64,000 bases of DNA. It comes from Begonia masoniana (lineage: Eukaryota > Streptophyta > Magnoliopsida > Cucurbitales > Begoniaceae). The translations under genes and the position numbers were made by a program. Location of the stretch: NCBI GenBank assembly GCA_022432975.1, contig CM039503.1:51315259-51379258 (forward strand), read 5' to 3'. Below, piece by piece: positions 45,309 through 55,036 of this stretch. Position 1 is the stretch's first letter. Each line of letters opens with the position of its first letter. The notes beneath the pieces were generated by a model. That model searched no databases. It was not told where the DNA came from and saw only the letters and a list, made by a program, of their open reading frames with translations.

Positions 45309-46352
45309 ATGGATACACGAGGCAAATCGAATGCAGAATTCCGTAGTGAAGTGAATGAAATCTTAGCCCGCCATGAGTCCAACTTTGATCAAGTAAACTC
45401 TGCCTTACAAGCGGTGCTAACAGAGCTCCAAGCGCTGCGCACCTCTCGAAATGCAACTGACATCAATCTCTTCGCCGCAGGACCGTCTTCTCATTCCCCA
45501 AACAATGGCCACTCACCCACCATCCTTGACCACCATCGCCACCACCTCAAGCTATCCTTTTTGGGTTTCGACGGCGAAGACCCTACAGGCTGGATCTACA
45601 AGGTCGAACAATATTTTGATTTCCAAGGCATTTTCCCAACTCAACAAGTCCAACTCGCTTCGTTCTATCTAGAGGGCATTGCCTTGCAATGGTATCGCAG
45701 GTTCACAAAATTTTGTAGTTCTCTGACTTGGACTGCATTCACCAAGGCTATCATTCTACGTTTTGGCCCAACCAATTACAAAGACCCAGCGGAAGCTCTA
45801 CCACGCCTGCGTCAAACCACAACCTTCGCCTTGTACCAAGAAGCTTTTGAAAAGCTTTCCAAACAAGTGGATGGCTTACCCGAAACTTTCCTTGTTGGTT
45901 GTTTTATCGCCGGACTTCGTGATGACATTCGTTTGGATGTCAAAATTAAACAACCACTGACCTTAGCAGAGACGATCGGCGTTGCTAGATTAATTGAGGA
46001 AGAGAACCAGTTGCAAAAAAAGTATGGTCCATTCGTCTCATTAATGCCAAAGGCGACCTCCAACTCCTCCACTGGCTTACTTGGCCCTTCCCCAAACCAC
46101 CGAATGACGGCGAAAGTTACTGCTCCAGCGACAACATTTCGCCGAATCACCAACCAAGAAGCACGCGAACGTCGAAAAAAAGGGCTCTGCTATTATTGTG
46201 ACGAGAAGTTTATCCTAGGTCATCGTTGCGAACAACCACAATTATTCATGCTCGAAGATTCATTGCACTCAAGCCCCAGTGACAATAGGGAGGCTGACAG
46301 AGGAACCGGGGTTCTCAATCAACCGCATGATCCTGGTGGTGGAAGAAACTAG
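45309..46352 (+). CDS. gag: Gypsy gag, first copy (347 codons)
   Basis: ATG at 45309, 20 bp after the LTR end and just past the PBS. A coiled-coil-like N-terminus is followed by the Retrotrans_gag capsid region (LSFLGFDGEDPTGWIYKVEQYF, LQWYRRF, RFGPTNYKDP). A knuckle-like C-terminus reads CYYCDEKFILGHRC. The stop at 46352 comes shortly before sequence related to the end of pol. The frame is intact, so capsid-like protein could be made. Particles could only replicate with enzymes from a related element. Confidence 0.85.
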   Translation: MDTRGKSNAEFRSEVNEILARHESNFDQVNSALQAVLTELQALRTSRNATDINLFAAGPSSHSPNNGHSPTILDHHRHHLKLSFLGFDGEDPTGWIYKVEQYFDFQGIFPTQQVQLASFYLEGIALQWYRRFTKFCSSLTWTAFTKAIILRFGPTNYKDPAEALPRLRQTTTFALYQEAFEKLSKQVDGLPETFLVGCFIAGLRDDIRLDVKIKQPLTLAETIGVARLIEEENQLQKKYGPFVSLMPKATSNSSTGLLGPSPNHRMTAKVTAPATTFRRITNQEARERRKKGLCYYCDEKFILGHRCEQPQLFMLEDSLHSSPSDNREADRGTGVLNQPHDPGGGRN

Positions 46353-46563
46353 GAGCAATGGCGTATCGTTTGTCACTTCCGCCAGCCGGACGTTATGCTC
46401 GACCGACGTATAATTCGTAAAGGTAAGTATCGCCTAAGTTTGAGATATTGGTGCAATGGCAGGGAACACCAAAGGAGGATACAACTTGGGCAAACGAACG
46501 GCGCTTCTCCAAAACTTATCCTGATTTTATCCTTGTGGACAAGGATTCTTAAGGGGGAAGGAG
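46353..46563 (+). pseudogene. Chromodomain-like pol C-terminal remnant and PPT, first copy
   Basis: Related to the second copy (47880-48091), where a frame reads RRIIRKGKYRPKFEILVQWQG..EDTTWANE and ends at a stop, like a gypsy chromodomain tail. The first copy lacks one C near 46436, which breaks the frame. Everything between gag and this tail has been deleted from the family. Confidence 0.7.
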
Positions 46564-46836
46564 TGATACGTGCATAGCCTGGACGTGCATCGCCTGGACT
46601 TGATCTTCCACCACTAGTTAGTTGTGACTAATTCTTAGCCAATGTATAGGTTATGTGTAGTTAATTGCTTTCGGTTGTTTTTGCTTTCTGTAATTTAAAG
46701 GTTTGTAATTCTATTCAGAGAGGGGAAGAAAGAAGAATAGAATACTCAATCTCCTTTTCTCTCTCTCTTACTTTCTCTCTCCTCTTCTTTTCATCGAACC
46801 CAAAATTAATCTATCAGTGGTATCAGAGCTGCGTTC

Positions 46837-47879
46837 ATGGATACACGAGGCAAATCGAATGCAGAATTCCGTAGTGAAGTGAATGAAATCTTAGCCCGCC
46901 ATGAGTCCAACTTTGATCAAGTAAACTCTGCCTTACAAGCGGTGCTAACAGAGCTCCAAGCGCTGCGCACCTCTCGAAATGCAACTGACATCAATCTCTT
47001 CGCCGCAGGACCGTCTTCTCATTCCCCAAACAATGGCCACTCACCCACCATCCTTGACCACCATCGCCACCACCTCAAGCTATCCTTTTTGGGTTTCGAC
47101 GGCGAAGACCCTACAGGCTGGATCTACAAGGTCGAACAATATTTGATTTCCAAGGCATTTTCCCAACTCAACAAGTCCAACTCGCTTCGTTCTATCTAGA
47201 GGGCATTGCCTTGCAATGGTATCGCAGGTTCACAAAATTTTGTAGTTCTCTGACTTGGACTGCATTCACCAAGGCTATCATTCTACGTTTTGGCCCAACC
47301 AATTACAAAGACCCAGCGGAAGCTCTACCACGCCTGCGTCAAACCACAACCTTCGCCTTGTACCAAGAAGCTTTTGAAAAGCTTTCCAAACAAGTGGATG
47401 GCTTACCCGAAACTTTCCTTGTTGGTTGTTTTATCGCCGGACTTCGTGATGACATTCGTTTGGATGTCAAAATTAAACAACCACTGACCTTAGCAGAGAC
47501 GATCGGCGTTGCTAGATTAATTGAGGAAGAGAACCAGTTGCAAAAAAAGTATGGTCCATTCGTCTCATTAATGCCAAAGGCGACCTCCAACTCCTCCACT
47601 GGCTTACTTGGCCCTTCCCCAAACCACCGAATGACGGCGAAAGTTACTGCTCCAGCGACAACATTTCGCCGAATCACCAACCAAGAAGCACGCGAACGTC
47701 GAAAAAAAGGGCTCTGCTATTATTGTGACGAGAAGTTTATCCTAGGTCATCGTTGCGAACAACCACAATTATTCATGCTCGAAGATTCATTGCACTCAAG
47801 CCCCAGTGACAATAGGGAGGCTGACAGAGGAACCGGGGTTCTCAATCAACCGCATGATCCTGGTGGTGGAAGAAACTAG
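46837..47879 (+). pseudogene. gag: Gypsy gag, second copy, frameshifted
   Basis: Nearly identical to 45309-46352, but one T is missing at about 47144 (GAACAATATTTG instead of GAACAATATTTTG). The frame splits into 46837-47199 and 47211-47879. The capsid and knuckle coding is otherwise unchanged. Confidence 0.88.
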
Positions 47880-48091
47880 GAGCAATGGCGTATCGTTTGT
47901 CACTTCCGCCAGCCGGACGTTATGCTCGACCGACGTATAATTCGTAAAGGTAAGTATCGCCCTAAGTTTGAGATATTGGTGCAATGGCAGGGAACACCAA
48001 AGGAGGATACAACTTGGGCAAACGAACGGCGCTTCTCCAAAACTTATCCTGATTTTATCCTTGTGGACAAGGATTCTTAAGGGGGAAGGAG
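47880..48091 (+). pseudogene. Chromodomain-like pol C-terminal remnant and PPT, second copy
   Basis: The frame RRIIRKGKYRPKFEILVQWQG..TWANERRF..ILVDKDS stop is readable and resembles the end of gypsy pol with a chromodomain. AAGGGGGAAGGAG precedes LTR3. With no start codon or upstream pol it is a leftover of an internal deletion. Confidence 0.7.
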
Positions 48092-48345
48092 TGATACGTG
48101 CATAGCCTGGACGTGCATCGCCTGGACTTGATCTTCCACCACTAGTTAGTTGTGACTAATTCTTAGCCGATGTTATGGGTTATGGGTAGTTAATTGCTTT
48201 TGGTTGTTTTTGCTTTCTACAGTTAAAGGTTTGTCATTCCATTCAGAGAGGGGAAGAAAGAAGAATAGAATACTCAATCTCCTTTTCTCTCTCTCTTACT
48301 TTCTCTCTCCTCTTCTTTTCATCGAACCCAAAATTAATCTTATCA

Positions 48346-48641
48346 GTCTTAAGTTTGACATACATGAGTAAGAAAAGAATGTAACACGAGCTATAAATCG
48401 GCGTGAAATCAAACTAATTCAGTTAAAATTACAGCTACTGAAAACGATGGGAGACAAAGATCATAGAGAGGGAAATGGTCATTATTTCAGGACATGTACA
48501 TTGAAGTAGACCAAATGTTCTGTACATTTAATCAATCATAGACAATAGTGATACAGATAACAATGAAAGGAAGCGCGATAAGTATCAAACCACGCGACAT
48601 AAAAATGAGCATTAAGATGGTAGCAGATTGAGGCTCTATCA
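48346..48641 (-). other. Probable 3' UTR and downstream region of the ATG8 exon
   Basis: No ORF. It lies directly downstream (minus strand) of the ATG8 stop codon and contains AATAAA-poor, AT-rich sequence with no transposon signature. Confidence 0.4.
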
Positions 48642-48730
48642 TCACCCAAATGTGTTCTCCCCACTGTATGTCACATAAAGGAAACCATCGTCATCTTTCT
48701 TCTCATCATATATGGTACACATGATTGCTC
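48642..48730 (-). CDS. ATG8: Terminal exon of an ATG8 (autophagy) gene
   Basis: On the minus strand an acceptor TTTCAG precedes codons for [18 protein letters not shown] and [10 protein letters not shown], followed by TGA (48644-48642). This is the ATG8/GABARAP C-terminus. The protein ends at the conserved Gly itself. ATG4 cleavage would therefore not be needed before conjugation to phosphatidylethanolamine, as in ATG8 isoforms that end in Gly. The exon starts in phase 2. Upstream exons are not recognisable in the next ~125 bp, after which transposon sequence begins at 48856. They may lie beyond the window or be lost. Confidence 0.82.
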
Positions 48731-48855
48731 CTGAAAGTGAAAAAGTCAAAAAACAACTAATAAAAAACATTGAAAACATACACTTATACTACCAAATTCA
48801 ATGCAACTCGTAAGTTGGCATGTAAGACGATAATGTCGACACGACTCATTTTGAC

Positions 48856-49952
48856 TAGAGATGTTAAACGAGTCGACCGAGTCGAGCCTGGATAGATCCA
48901 ACTCACCGAGCCTGCCGAATTGACCCTAAAATTTTTTTAACTCAAGCCGGCTCGCAAGCCACGAGTCAAGCCGAGCCGACCCAACGAAGCTAACAAGTCT
49001 AATGAACCGAGCTTAATGAACTCGACATACATAAATAAAATTATTTTATATAAATATATTATATATTTTTTTAAAATTTTAGTTATTAAAACTATAATAA
49101 ATATTTATTATTATAATGTTAAAATATGATAGTTGTTTAGTTAGTCGTCTAAATAATAATATTATTTAATTAATTAAAAAATTACTTGTAATTATAAAAA
49201 AAATTATTTGAGAAAAATATATAACATTCATTATAAATTTGACATTTGCATCACTACACATTAGATACATCCCAATTATGTTGGCCCCATCTAATTGTCA
49301 ATCATATGTAAAATGTCAAAAAAAAAATTACAAGTTAAAAAAATACTTCAAAATTCAAATTATAATACATCCAAATTTAAATGAAAAGTTAGTCTTCAAC
49401 GTCTAAAATTTTAAAATCTTCTAGTATTTTGTCATCTCATTGTTGATTTTTCGTAATGAAGTCGTTCCAATCCTTCATGCAAATGAGTGTTTCCACAAGG
49501 TCTGGTGCAAGTCTTCCTTGACATTCATCGTGCACACGTCCAACTGCACTAAAACCAGACTTCGATGCTACGGTAGATACCAGAGATATTAGTAGATCAC
49601 GTGCCATTATAAAAAGAATATGATATGTATTTGAAAATATTTTTCACCAATCTAAAATATCAAAGTTCTCATCGCGAGAAAATTGATATCGAGTATCAAA
49701 ATAAATATCTAGTTCATTTCTCATATAGCTAAAATAAACATCAGTATCTAATTGATTTCAAATATCATGAATACCAAATTGTGGAGCTACAATAGCTTCA
49801 CCACCATTACTAGAACTAGCATGTGAAAAAGGATGTGAACGACTAATATTAGAATATTTAGATTCATAAGAAGAATATAAATTAATAATTCCATGTGTTA
49901 TTTGATCACTAGAAAGTATAATAGTAGTATGTAAATTAGTAGAAATTCTATT
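48856..49952 (-). mobile_element. hAT transposon 3' portion with transposase remnant
   Basis: The end TAGAGATGTTAAACG at 48856 is a hAT-type terminus. GAGTCG/GAGCC-rich subterminal repeats follow to about 49020. The coding remnant lies further in. The right side is cut at 49953 by an LTR. The matching terminus was not located. Confidence 0.65.
49437..49952 (-). pseudogene. hAT transposase C-terminal (dimerisation) fragment
   Basis: The minus-strand frame reads ELDIYFDTRYQFSRDENFDILDW, a stop at 49644-49646, then KIFSNTYHILFIMARDLL, STVASKSGFSAVGRVHDE, and LVETLICMKDWNDF before its end. These match the conserved hAT C-terminal dimerisation motif (normally STxxSE.AFS..GR). The W-to-stop change and missing N-terminal part show it is dead. 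Confidence 0.78.
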
Positions 49953-50573
49953 TGTAACACCCGGCATTTAATTGCCATGTAATCATTTTCCCGAATCGTA
50001 TGAGCGGGATCAATATTATTTTAATACAATGAATGTTTTGGTTGAATTGTTGGAATAATTAGTGGAGAACTAAACTAATGTGGAACCAAAACAAATCAAT
50101 TAACAAGTTGGTTAGAATCAAATGGAGGGGCTGTTTAGGTAAGAATTGTGGTTGGTGGGATGGAGCCAATATGCCATCGACACTTGGCAACTTGCTGAAC
50201 AAGACATACTCCACTTCCTACGTGAAACCCACTTCTCTCTTTCCTCTGCTCTTTCCATTCTCTTCTCGGCATTCTCTCTTCCTGTCGACAAACTATCATC
50301 GAAGTTACTTAGATCTCCTCAAATTTCTTTCTGCTCCTCCGCTAAGGTAAATATCTACTAATGCTAATAAATTTGGACAAGTAAAAGTATGAGTTTGCTG
50401 AAGTTTTAGGTTAAGTTATTTTGGGAGAAAACTCTCGATTTTTGTATGGAAACACACTCGTTGTTTTCTACAAGTCTGAATGAGGTTAACTGCATAATCT
50501 TCCAAGTTATTAGTTAACATTTGCAGCCTTGTTTATTTCTCCACGTGCATGTTACAGATCTGTTGTAGCACCC
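49953..50573 (+). repeat. Truncated LTR related to the Tekay-like element, opposite orientation
   Basis: TGTAACACCCGGCATTT... resembles the minus strand of the LTRs at 30045-32874 and 37508-40325. Shared features include GTGGTTGGTGGGA, CCTACGTGAAACCC and GCTAATAAATTTGGACAAG. It breaks off at 50573 where another LTR begins. Confidence 0.75.
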
Positions 50574-51288
50574 GGTTTCAATTAAACTGAATTTAACTCA
50601 TCAATTTATGATGTGCAATTTCATAGAAAAATTGGGAGAATTATTGATTAGGTTAATGAGTGACTAAGCAAGGGCATTTATGTAAATTGGAAATTTAAAT
50701 GTGGATAACGTATTTAAGGAGTGAGGGATTGGGTTAATGCACTGTAGCCGCCTCCATTTCACACTTTCTCTTCGGGTTTTCAGCTCAAGCAGCCGAGCTC
50801 TCTAGACGATTTTCCTCGCCCGATTCTCCTTCAAACTAGGTAAGTTTTCCCTTCGTTTTCTTGAGATTTTAGTGGCTAGGTAGTAGGAGGAGGGCAATGT
50901 GCGTATTTTGATAATGTTGTGAGTGAGTTGAGTTCGGGTTTAGTGTTGAGCCGAGAATGTACGATGACCAGAGCTTCCAAACTAGCTCCATAGGTTTTTG
51001 AATGATATATAGGGTAAGGTTATTGGTGATCTAATCGGTATTCTGCTTATGACATTAGATGAACAAGGCTTCCAAAGTAGTTGTAACCGAGCATTTCCAG
51101 GAGAGCCAGGTAAGTAAAGTATGCATGTGCCGACCCGGGGAATTGTGACGACCCCCTTTTTATGAACCGGGATTCGTCTATACTCGAGTCCAGGATTCGC
51201 CTACACTCGGCTTAGGTCCCGAGGTTTACCCTGCAACCTGAGGTTTGCCCCGCAGTCGTACTCATACGTGCACATTTGGGTCATTACA
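50574..51288 (+). repeat. Another LTR-like segment (TGTAGCACCC...CATTACA)
   Basis: Starts TGTAGCACCCGG, contains a TATTTAAGG promoter-like motif (about 50712) and a C/T-rich leader followed by CTAGGTAAGTTT (about 50837-50848), and ends GTCATTACA. I found no matching TSD, so its edges are tentative. 51289-51320 is a short unassigned piece repeating GTCGTACTCATAC. Confidence 0.55.
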
Positions 51289-51320
51289 ATCACCCCCCTT
51301 AGTGAAAGTCGTACTCATAC

Positions 51321-51948
51321 TTTGCGCTGAAAGTATGGAGACACCACTTGTACGGGTAATCATGTGAAGTGTTTTCTGATTACAAAAGCCTGAAGTACAT
51401 ATTTATCTAAGAAGAGTTAAACATGAGACAAAGACGGTGGTTAGAATTTGTGAAAGATTATGATGTTGAGATTAAATACCACCCGGGGAAAGCTAATGTG
51501 GTAGCTGATGCACTAAGCAGGATGCCAGGTACTATGCAACCAGCTATGTCGGCCGTATCAATGCCTTTGAGGACAGAGATACAGAAGTTCGATATGGAGA
51601 TAGTTGCTGGGCTATTAGTCATACTAGCAGACTTGACACTACGACCCACCGTCCTGGACCAAATTAAGGAAGCCCAAATGACCAATTCAAAGCAGATGGC
51701 CGATATTGTGAGCAAGTTACCTATGGCCTCTTCTGATTTCAGTTATTCGGGAGAGGGTATTCTGAAGTTCAAAGACAGGTGGTATGTTCCGAGAGACGAA
51801 GAGCTATGAAGGAACATCTTGTCGGAAGCCCACTCATCTTCTTTCTCCGTGCATCGTGGTAGTACAAAGATGTATCAAGACTTGAAACTTCACTTCTGGT
51901 GGCCAAATATGAAGAATGAAGTAGCCAAATACGTGGAGTCTTGCATGA
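51321..51948 (+). pseudogene. Gypsy pol fragment (RNase H end to integrase zinc finger), part 1
   Basis: Closely related to 33725-35680: [51 protein letters not shown]-like zinc-finger region, ending SCM at the insertion point. Several in-frame stops (for example TGA at 51807-51809). It is split from part 2 (60912-61240) by the 51949-60906 insertion with TSD CATGA. Confidence 0.88.
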
Positions 51949-52370
51949 TGTAACGCCCCGAAAACCCACCCGGATTCTCGGTTCGCTATAGGGACTACTA
52001 CGAGCTAAACAACTCACTAATTTTCCTCAATCCTAACCATTAAGCACCACGGCGTCCTCCCCAAAAATTTCGGCAGAGTAACTGTAACAACCCGGCCACC
52101 GTACATCGATGGTTTACACCGAGCTGTGCGGCCACCGTACATCGATGGTTTACACCGCCACGTGGCAGCTACACAGGCCCACCACGTGTACTCACAGAAC
52201 TTTCCCCTCCCTGTAGGTTATTTTTGCCTTCCTTCCCACTCGAACCCAAGACCTCAAGGTTAAGTACCTGGGCTACAAGTGAGGAGTACCACTTGAGCTA
52301 CTGGGAAAGTTCTGTGAGTACACGTGGTGGGCCTGTGTGGCTGCCACATGGCGGTGTAAACCATCGATGT

Positions 52371-54001
52371 TAGGGGTGTGCAAAACCGAACCAGAACCGG
52401 TGAAATCGGTTCGGTTCGGATCGGTTTTGAGCGTTTGGAAACCGAACTTCGGTTTGATTTTGTAGAAACCGACTTTTTAGGTTCGGTTTTCGGTTCGAAC
52501 CGGTCAAAACCGAACCGAACCATTCCTGCATTTTAACCTAAAATTATCATCTTCCTCAGCTTCTTCACTTTCTTCTTTCTTCAGTCTCTGATCATGTCAT
52601 CGATCAAGGTTCATGGTACTCCTTTCTCAACCGCCGCTGCTCGCGTTCTCTGCTGTCTTTTCGTGAAAGATATCAAGTTCGACTTCGTCCTTGTTGATTT
52701 GAGAACTGGCGAACACAAGAAGGAGCCTTTCATCTCCCTCCATGTAAGTTTGATTCGTCTTCTCTGTTGATCTCTTTTTCTTTTTCTTGTTCCACGGCAG
52801 TGGAAACGCCTGATTCTCCCCTGTCCCCCAAAAAAAACACTATAATTTTAAGATCTGCAAGTCTGATCTCTCTTCTTATGCGGTCTTCTGCAGCCATTTG
52901 GCCAGGTTCCAGGGTTTGAAGATGGAGATCTATCACTATTCGGTAATTATATTGATTTGTAATTTCTCGTAGTTTGATTTTATGGCTTTGTTCATAATTT
53001 CTTCCACTTCCTGATCAGAATCTAGGGCAATCACCGAGTACCTTGTTTATGCGGTGCCTATCCTGAAAAGGGAGCCCATTTGATACCTTCGGACAAGAAG
53101 GAAATGGGTACAACATTGACATGGATGAATGTGGAGGCTCACCAATACGACCCCCCTGTGTCCAAGCTGGCTTTCGAGCTGTTTGTGAAGCCCATGCTGG
53201 GAATTGGGGCTGCCGATGCAGCAGCGGTGGCAGAAAATGAAGCTAAGTTGTGTAAAGTTCTGGATATATACGAAGTTAAATTGTCCAAGACGAAATACTT
53301 GGCTGGCGACTGCTTCACTCTGGCCGATCTGTATCATCTTCCTACTCTTACCTATTTGATGGCCACAGATGCTAAGAAGGTATTCGAATCACGCCCACAT
53401 GTCAATCTCTAGGTTACTGAGAATATGTCCAGGCCATCTTGGGGTAAGGTCCTGGCAATGAGAAATATAGCTTGAAGATCTAGCTGTTTAATTTTGTTTT
53501 ACTTGTTCAATAAACTGGCCAGGCCTAAGTCTTTTCTTTTTTGTTCAATTTTCTCTGAAGATTGTTCTGTTCTGAGTTTGAACTATATGGAAGTTGTTTC
53601 TTCTATCAAATTTGTCTATCGTCCGATAAATCATCCATGAATTATCACAGTAAATGTTTTGTTATTTCTTGGGATACTGATGATGTTAAAGCAACACAAT
53701 TTAGCAGAAACCGTAGCAATCAGTTCCTCGTGTTGGTAAGGTTTTAGTTGTGACAGTAAGGCTTTGAAATTCGTTGAAAGGCAATTCAAATTTTTGACTT
53801 TAAATTGCCTTTGACAGCAAGCAAATATGCTGTAGAACCGAAACCGAACCGGAACCGGAACCGGAATTTTCGGTTCGGTTTTGGTTCGGTTTCAGTAAGT
53901 TAAAATACCGGTTTCGATTCGGTAAATCTAAAACCGAAAGTGATCGGTTCGGTTTCGGGTCCAGCCAAAAACCGAACCGAAACCGGTTTTGCACACCTCT
54001 A
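52371..54001 (+). mobile_element. hAT-type non-autonomous element carrying a GST gene
   Basis: Inverted termini TAGGGGTGTGCAAAACCG (52371) and TAGAGGTGTGCAAAACCG (read inward from 54001 on the minus strand). The same 8 bp ATCGATGT flanks both ends (52363-52370 and 54002-54009), the hAT TSD length. Both subterminal regions are rich in CGGTTCGGTTT/AACCGAACC. The interior is a glutathione S-transferase gene with introns. There is no transposase. Confidence 0.92.
52594..53475 (+). pseudogene. Glutathione S-transferase (phi class), captured, three exons, disabled
   Basis: Exon 1 52594-52743 (MSSIKVHGTPFSTAAARVLC; Ser of the phi-class active site region present), exon 2 52894-52942 (PFGQVPGFEDGDLSLF) and exon 3 from 53019 (ESRAITEYL) keep GT-AG borders and the usual GSTF exon layout. 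A frameshift near 53050 moves the frame, after which PSDKKEMGTTLTWMNVE and LTWMNVE...DLYHLPTL continue. A TAG at 53410-53412 replaces an expected Trp codon, and readable sequence ends at TGA 53473-53475. Phi GSTs conjugate glutathione to xenobiotics and act as peroxidases in the cytosol. This copy is broken. Confidence 0.88.
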
Positions 54002-54401
54002 ATCGATGTACGGTGGCCGCACAGCTCGGTGTAAACCATCGATGTACGGTGGCCGGGTTGTTACAATAAAAGGCGCCTTTTATTGTAACAACCCGGCCCA
54101 CGTACATCGAGGGTTTACACCGAGCTGTGCGGCCCACGTACATCGAGGGTTTACACCGCCACGTGGCAGCCACACAGGCCCACCACGTGGCGGTGTAAAC
54201 CCTCGATGTACGTGGGCCGCACAGCTCGATGTAAACCCTCGATGTACGTGGGCCGGGTTGTTACAATAAAAGGCGCCTTTTATTGTAACAACCCGGCCAC
54301 CGTAAATCGATGGTTTACACCGAGCTGTGCGGCCACCGTACATCGATGGTTTACACCGCCACGTGGCAGCCACACAGGCCCACCACGTGTACTCACAGAA
54401 C

Positions 54402-54464
54402 TAGCTCAAGTGGTACTCCTCACTTGTAGCTCAGGTACTTAACCCTGAGGTCTTGGGTTCGAGT
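54402..54464 (+). ncRNA. tRNA-like SINE head with A and B boxes
   Basis: TAGCTCAAGTGG (54402-54413) fits the pol III A box and GGTTCGAGT (54456-54464) the B box, separated by about 42 bp. This arrangement is typical of tRNA-derived plant SINEs. Related sequence sits in the loops of neighbouring foldback units: reverse orientation at 52232-52308, and both orientations at 54795-54890. I cannot tell whether it is transcribed. Confidence 0.5.
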
Positions 54465-55036
54465 GGGGAGGAAGGCAAAAATAACCTACAGGGAGGGGAA
54501 AGTTCTGTGAGTACACGTGGTGGACCTGTGTGGCTGCCACGTGGCGGTGTAAACCCTCGATGTACGTGGGCCGCACAGCTCGGTGTAAACCCTCGATGTA
54601 CGTGGGCCAGGTTGTTACAATAAAAGGCGCCTTTTATTGTAACGTAACAACCCGGCCCACGTACATCGAGGGTTTACACCGAGCTGTGCGGCCCACGTAC
54701 ATCGAGGGTTTACACCGCCACGTGGCAGCCACACAGGCCCACCACGTGTACTCACAGAACTTTCCCCTCCCTGTAGGTTATTTTTGCCTTCCTCCCCACT
54801 CGAACCCAAGACCTCAGGGTTAAGTACCGGCACTCCTCACTTGTAGCCCAGGTACTTAACCCTGAGGTCTTGGGTTCGAGTGGGGAGGAAGACAAAAATA
54901 ACCTACAGGGAGGGGAAAGTTCTGTGAGTACACGTGGTGGGCCTGTGTGGCTGCCACGTAGCGGTGTAAACCCTCGATGTACGTGGGCCGCACAGCTCGG
55001 TGTAAACCCTCGATGTACGTGGGCCGGGTTGTTACA

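Larger units (their letters stand above)
45034..48345 (+). mobile_element. Pol-less gypsy derivative in LTR-gag-LTR-gag-LTR arrangement (TR-GAG type)
   Basis: Three ~254-bp LTRs (45034-45288, 46564-46816, 48092-48345; TGATACGTGC...TTATCA or CTATCA) alternate with two internal regions of ~1.27 kb. The whole is flanked by GTCTT (45029-45033 and 48346-48350). Each internal region has a PBS (TGGTATCAGAGC), gag, a chromodomain-like pol end and a PPT (AAGGGGGAAGGAG). Protease, RT, RNase H and integrase core are absent. The tandem form fits unequal recombination between LTRs of one insertion. Confidence 0.92.
52083..55036. repeat. Cluster of four palindromic foldback units
   Basis: Units at 52083-54065, 54084-54265, 54284-54619 and about 54643-55036 each begin (TG)TAACAACCCGGCC and end as its reverse complement. 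Internal direct repeats of GTACATCGA(T/G)GGTTTACACCG occur in each arm. Units are separated by the perfect 18-bp palindrome ATAAAAGGCGCCTTTTAT, seen three times. The 182-bp unit is almost entirely hairpin. The others have loops with SINE-like sequence, and the first also holds the hAT element. Frames here are shadows of the repeats. Confidence 0.88.
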
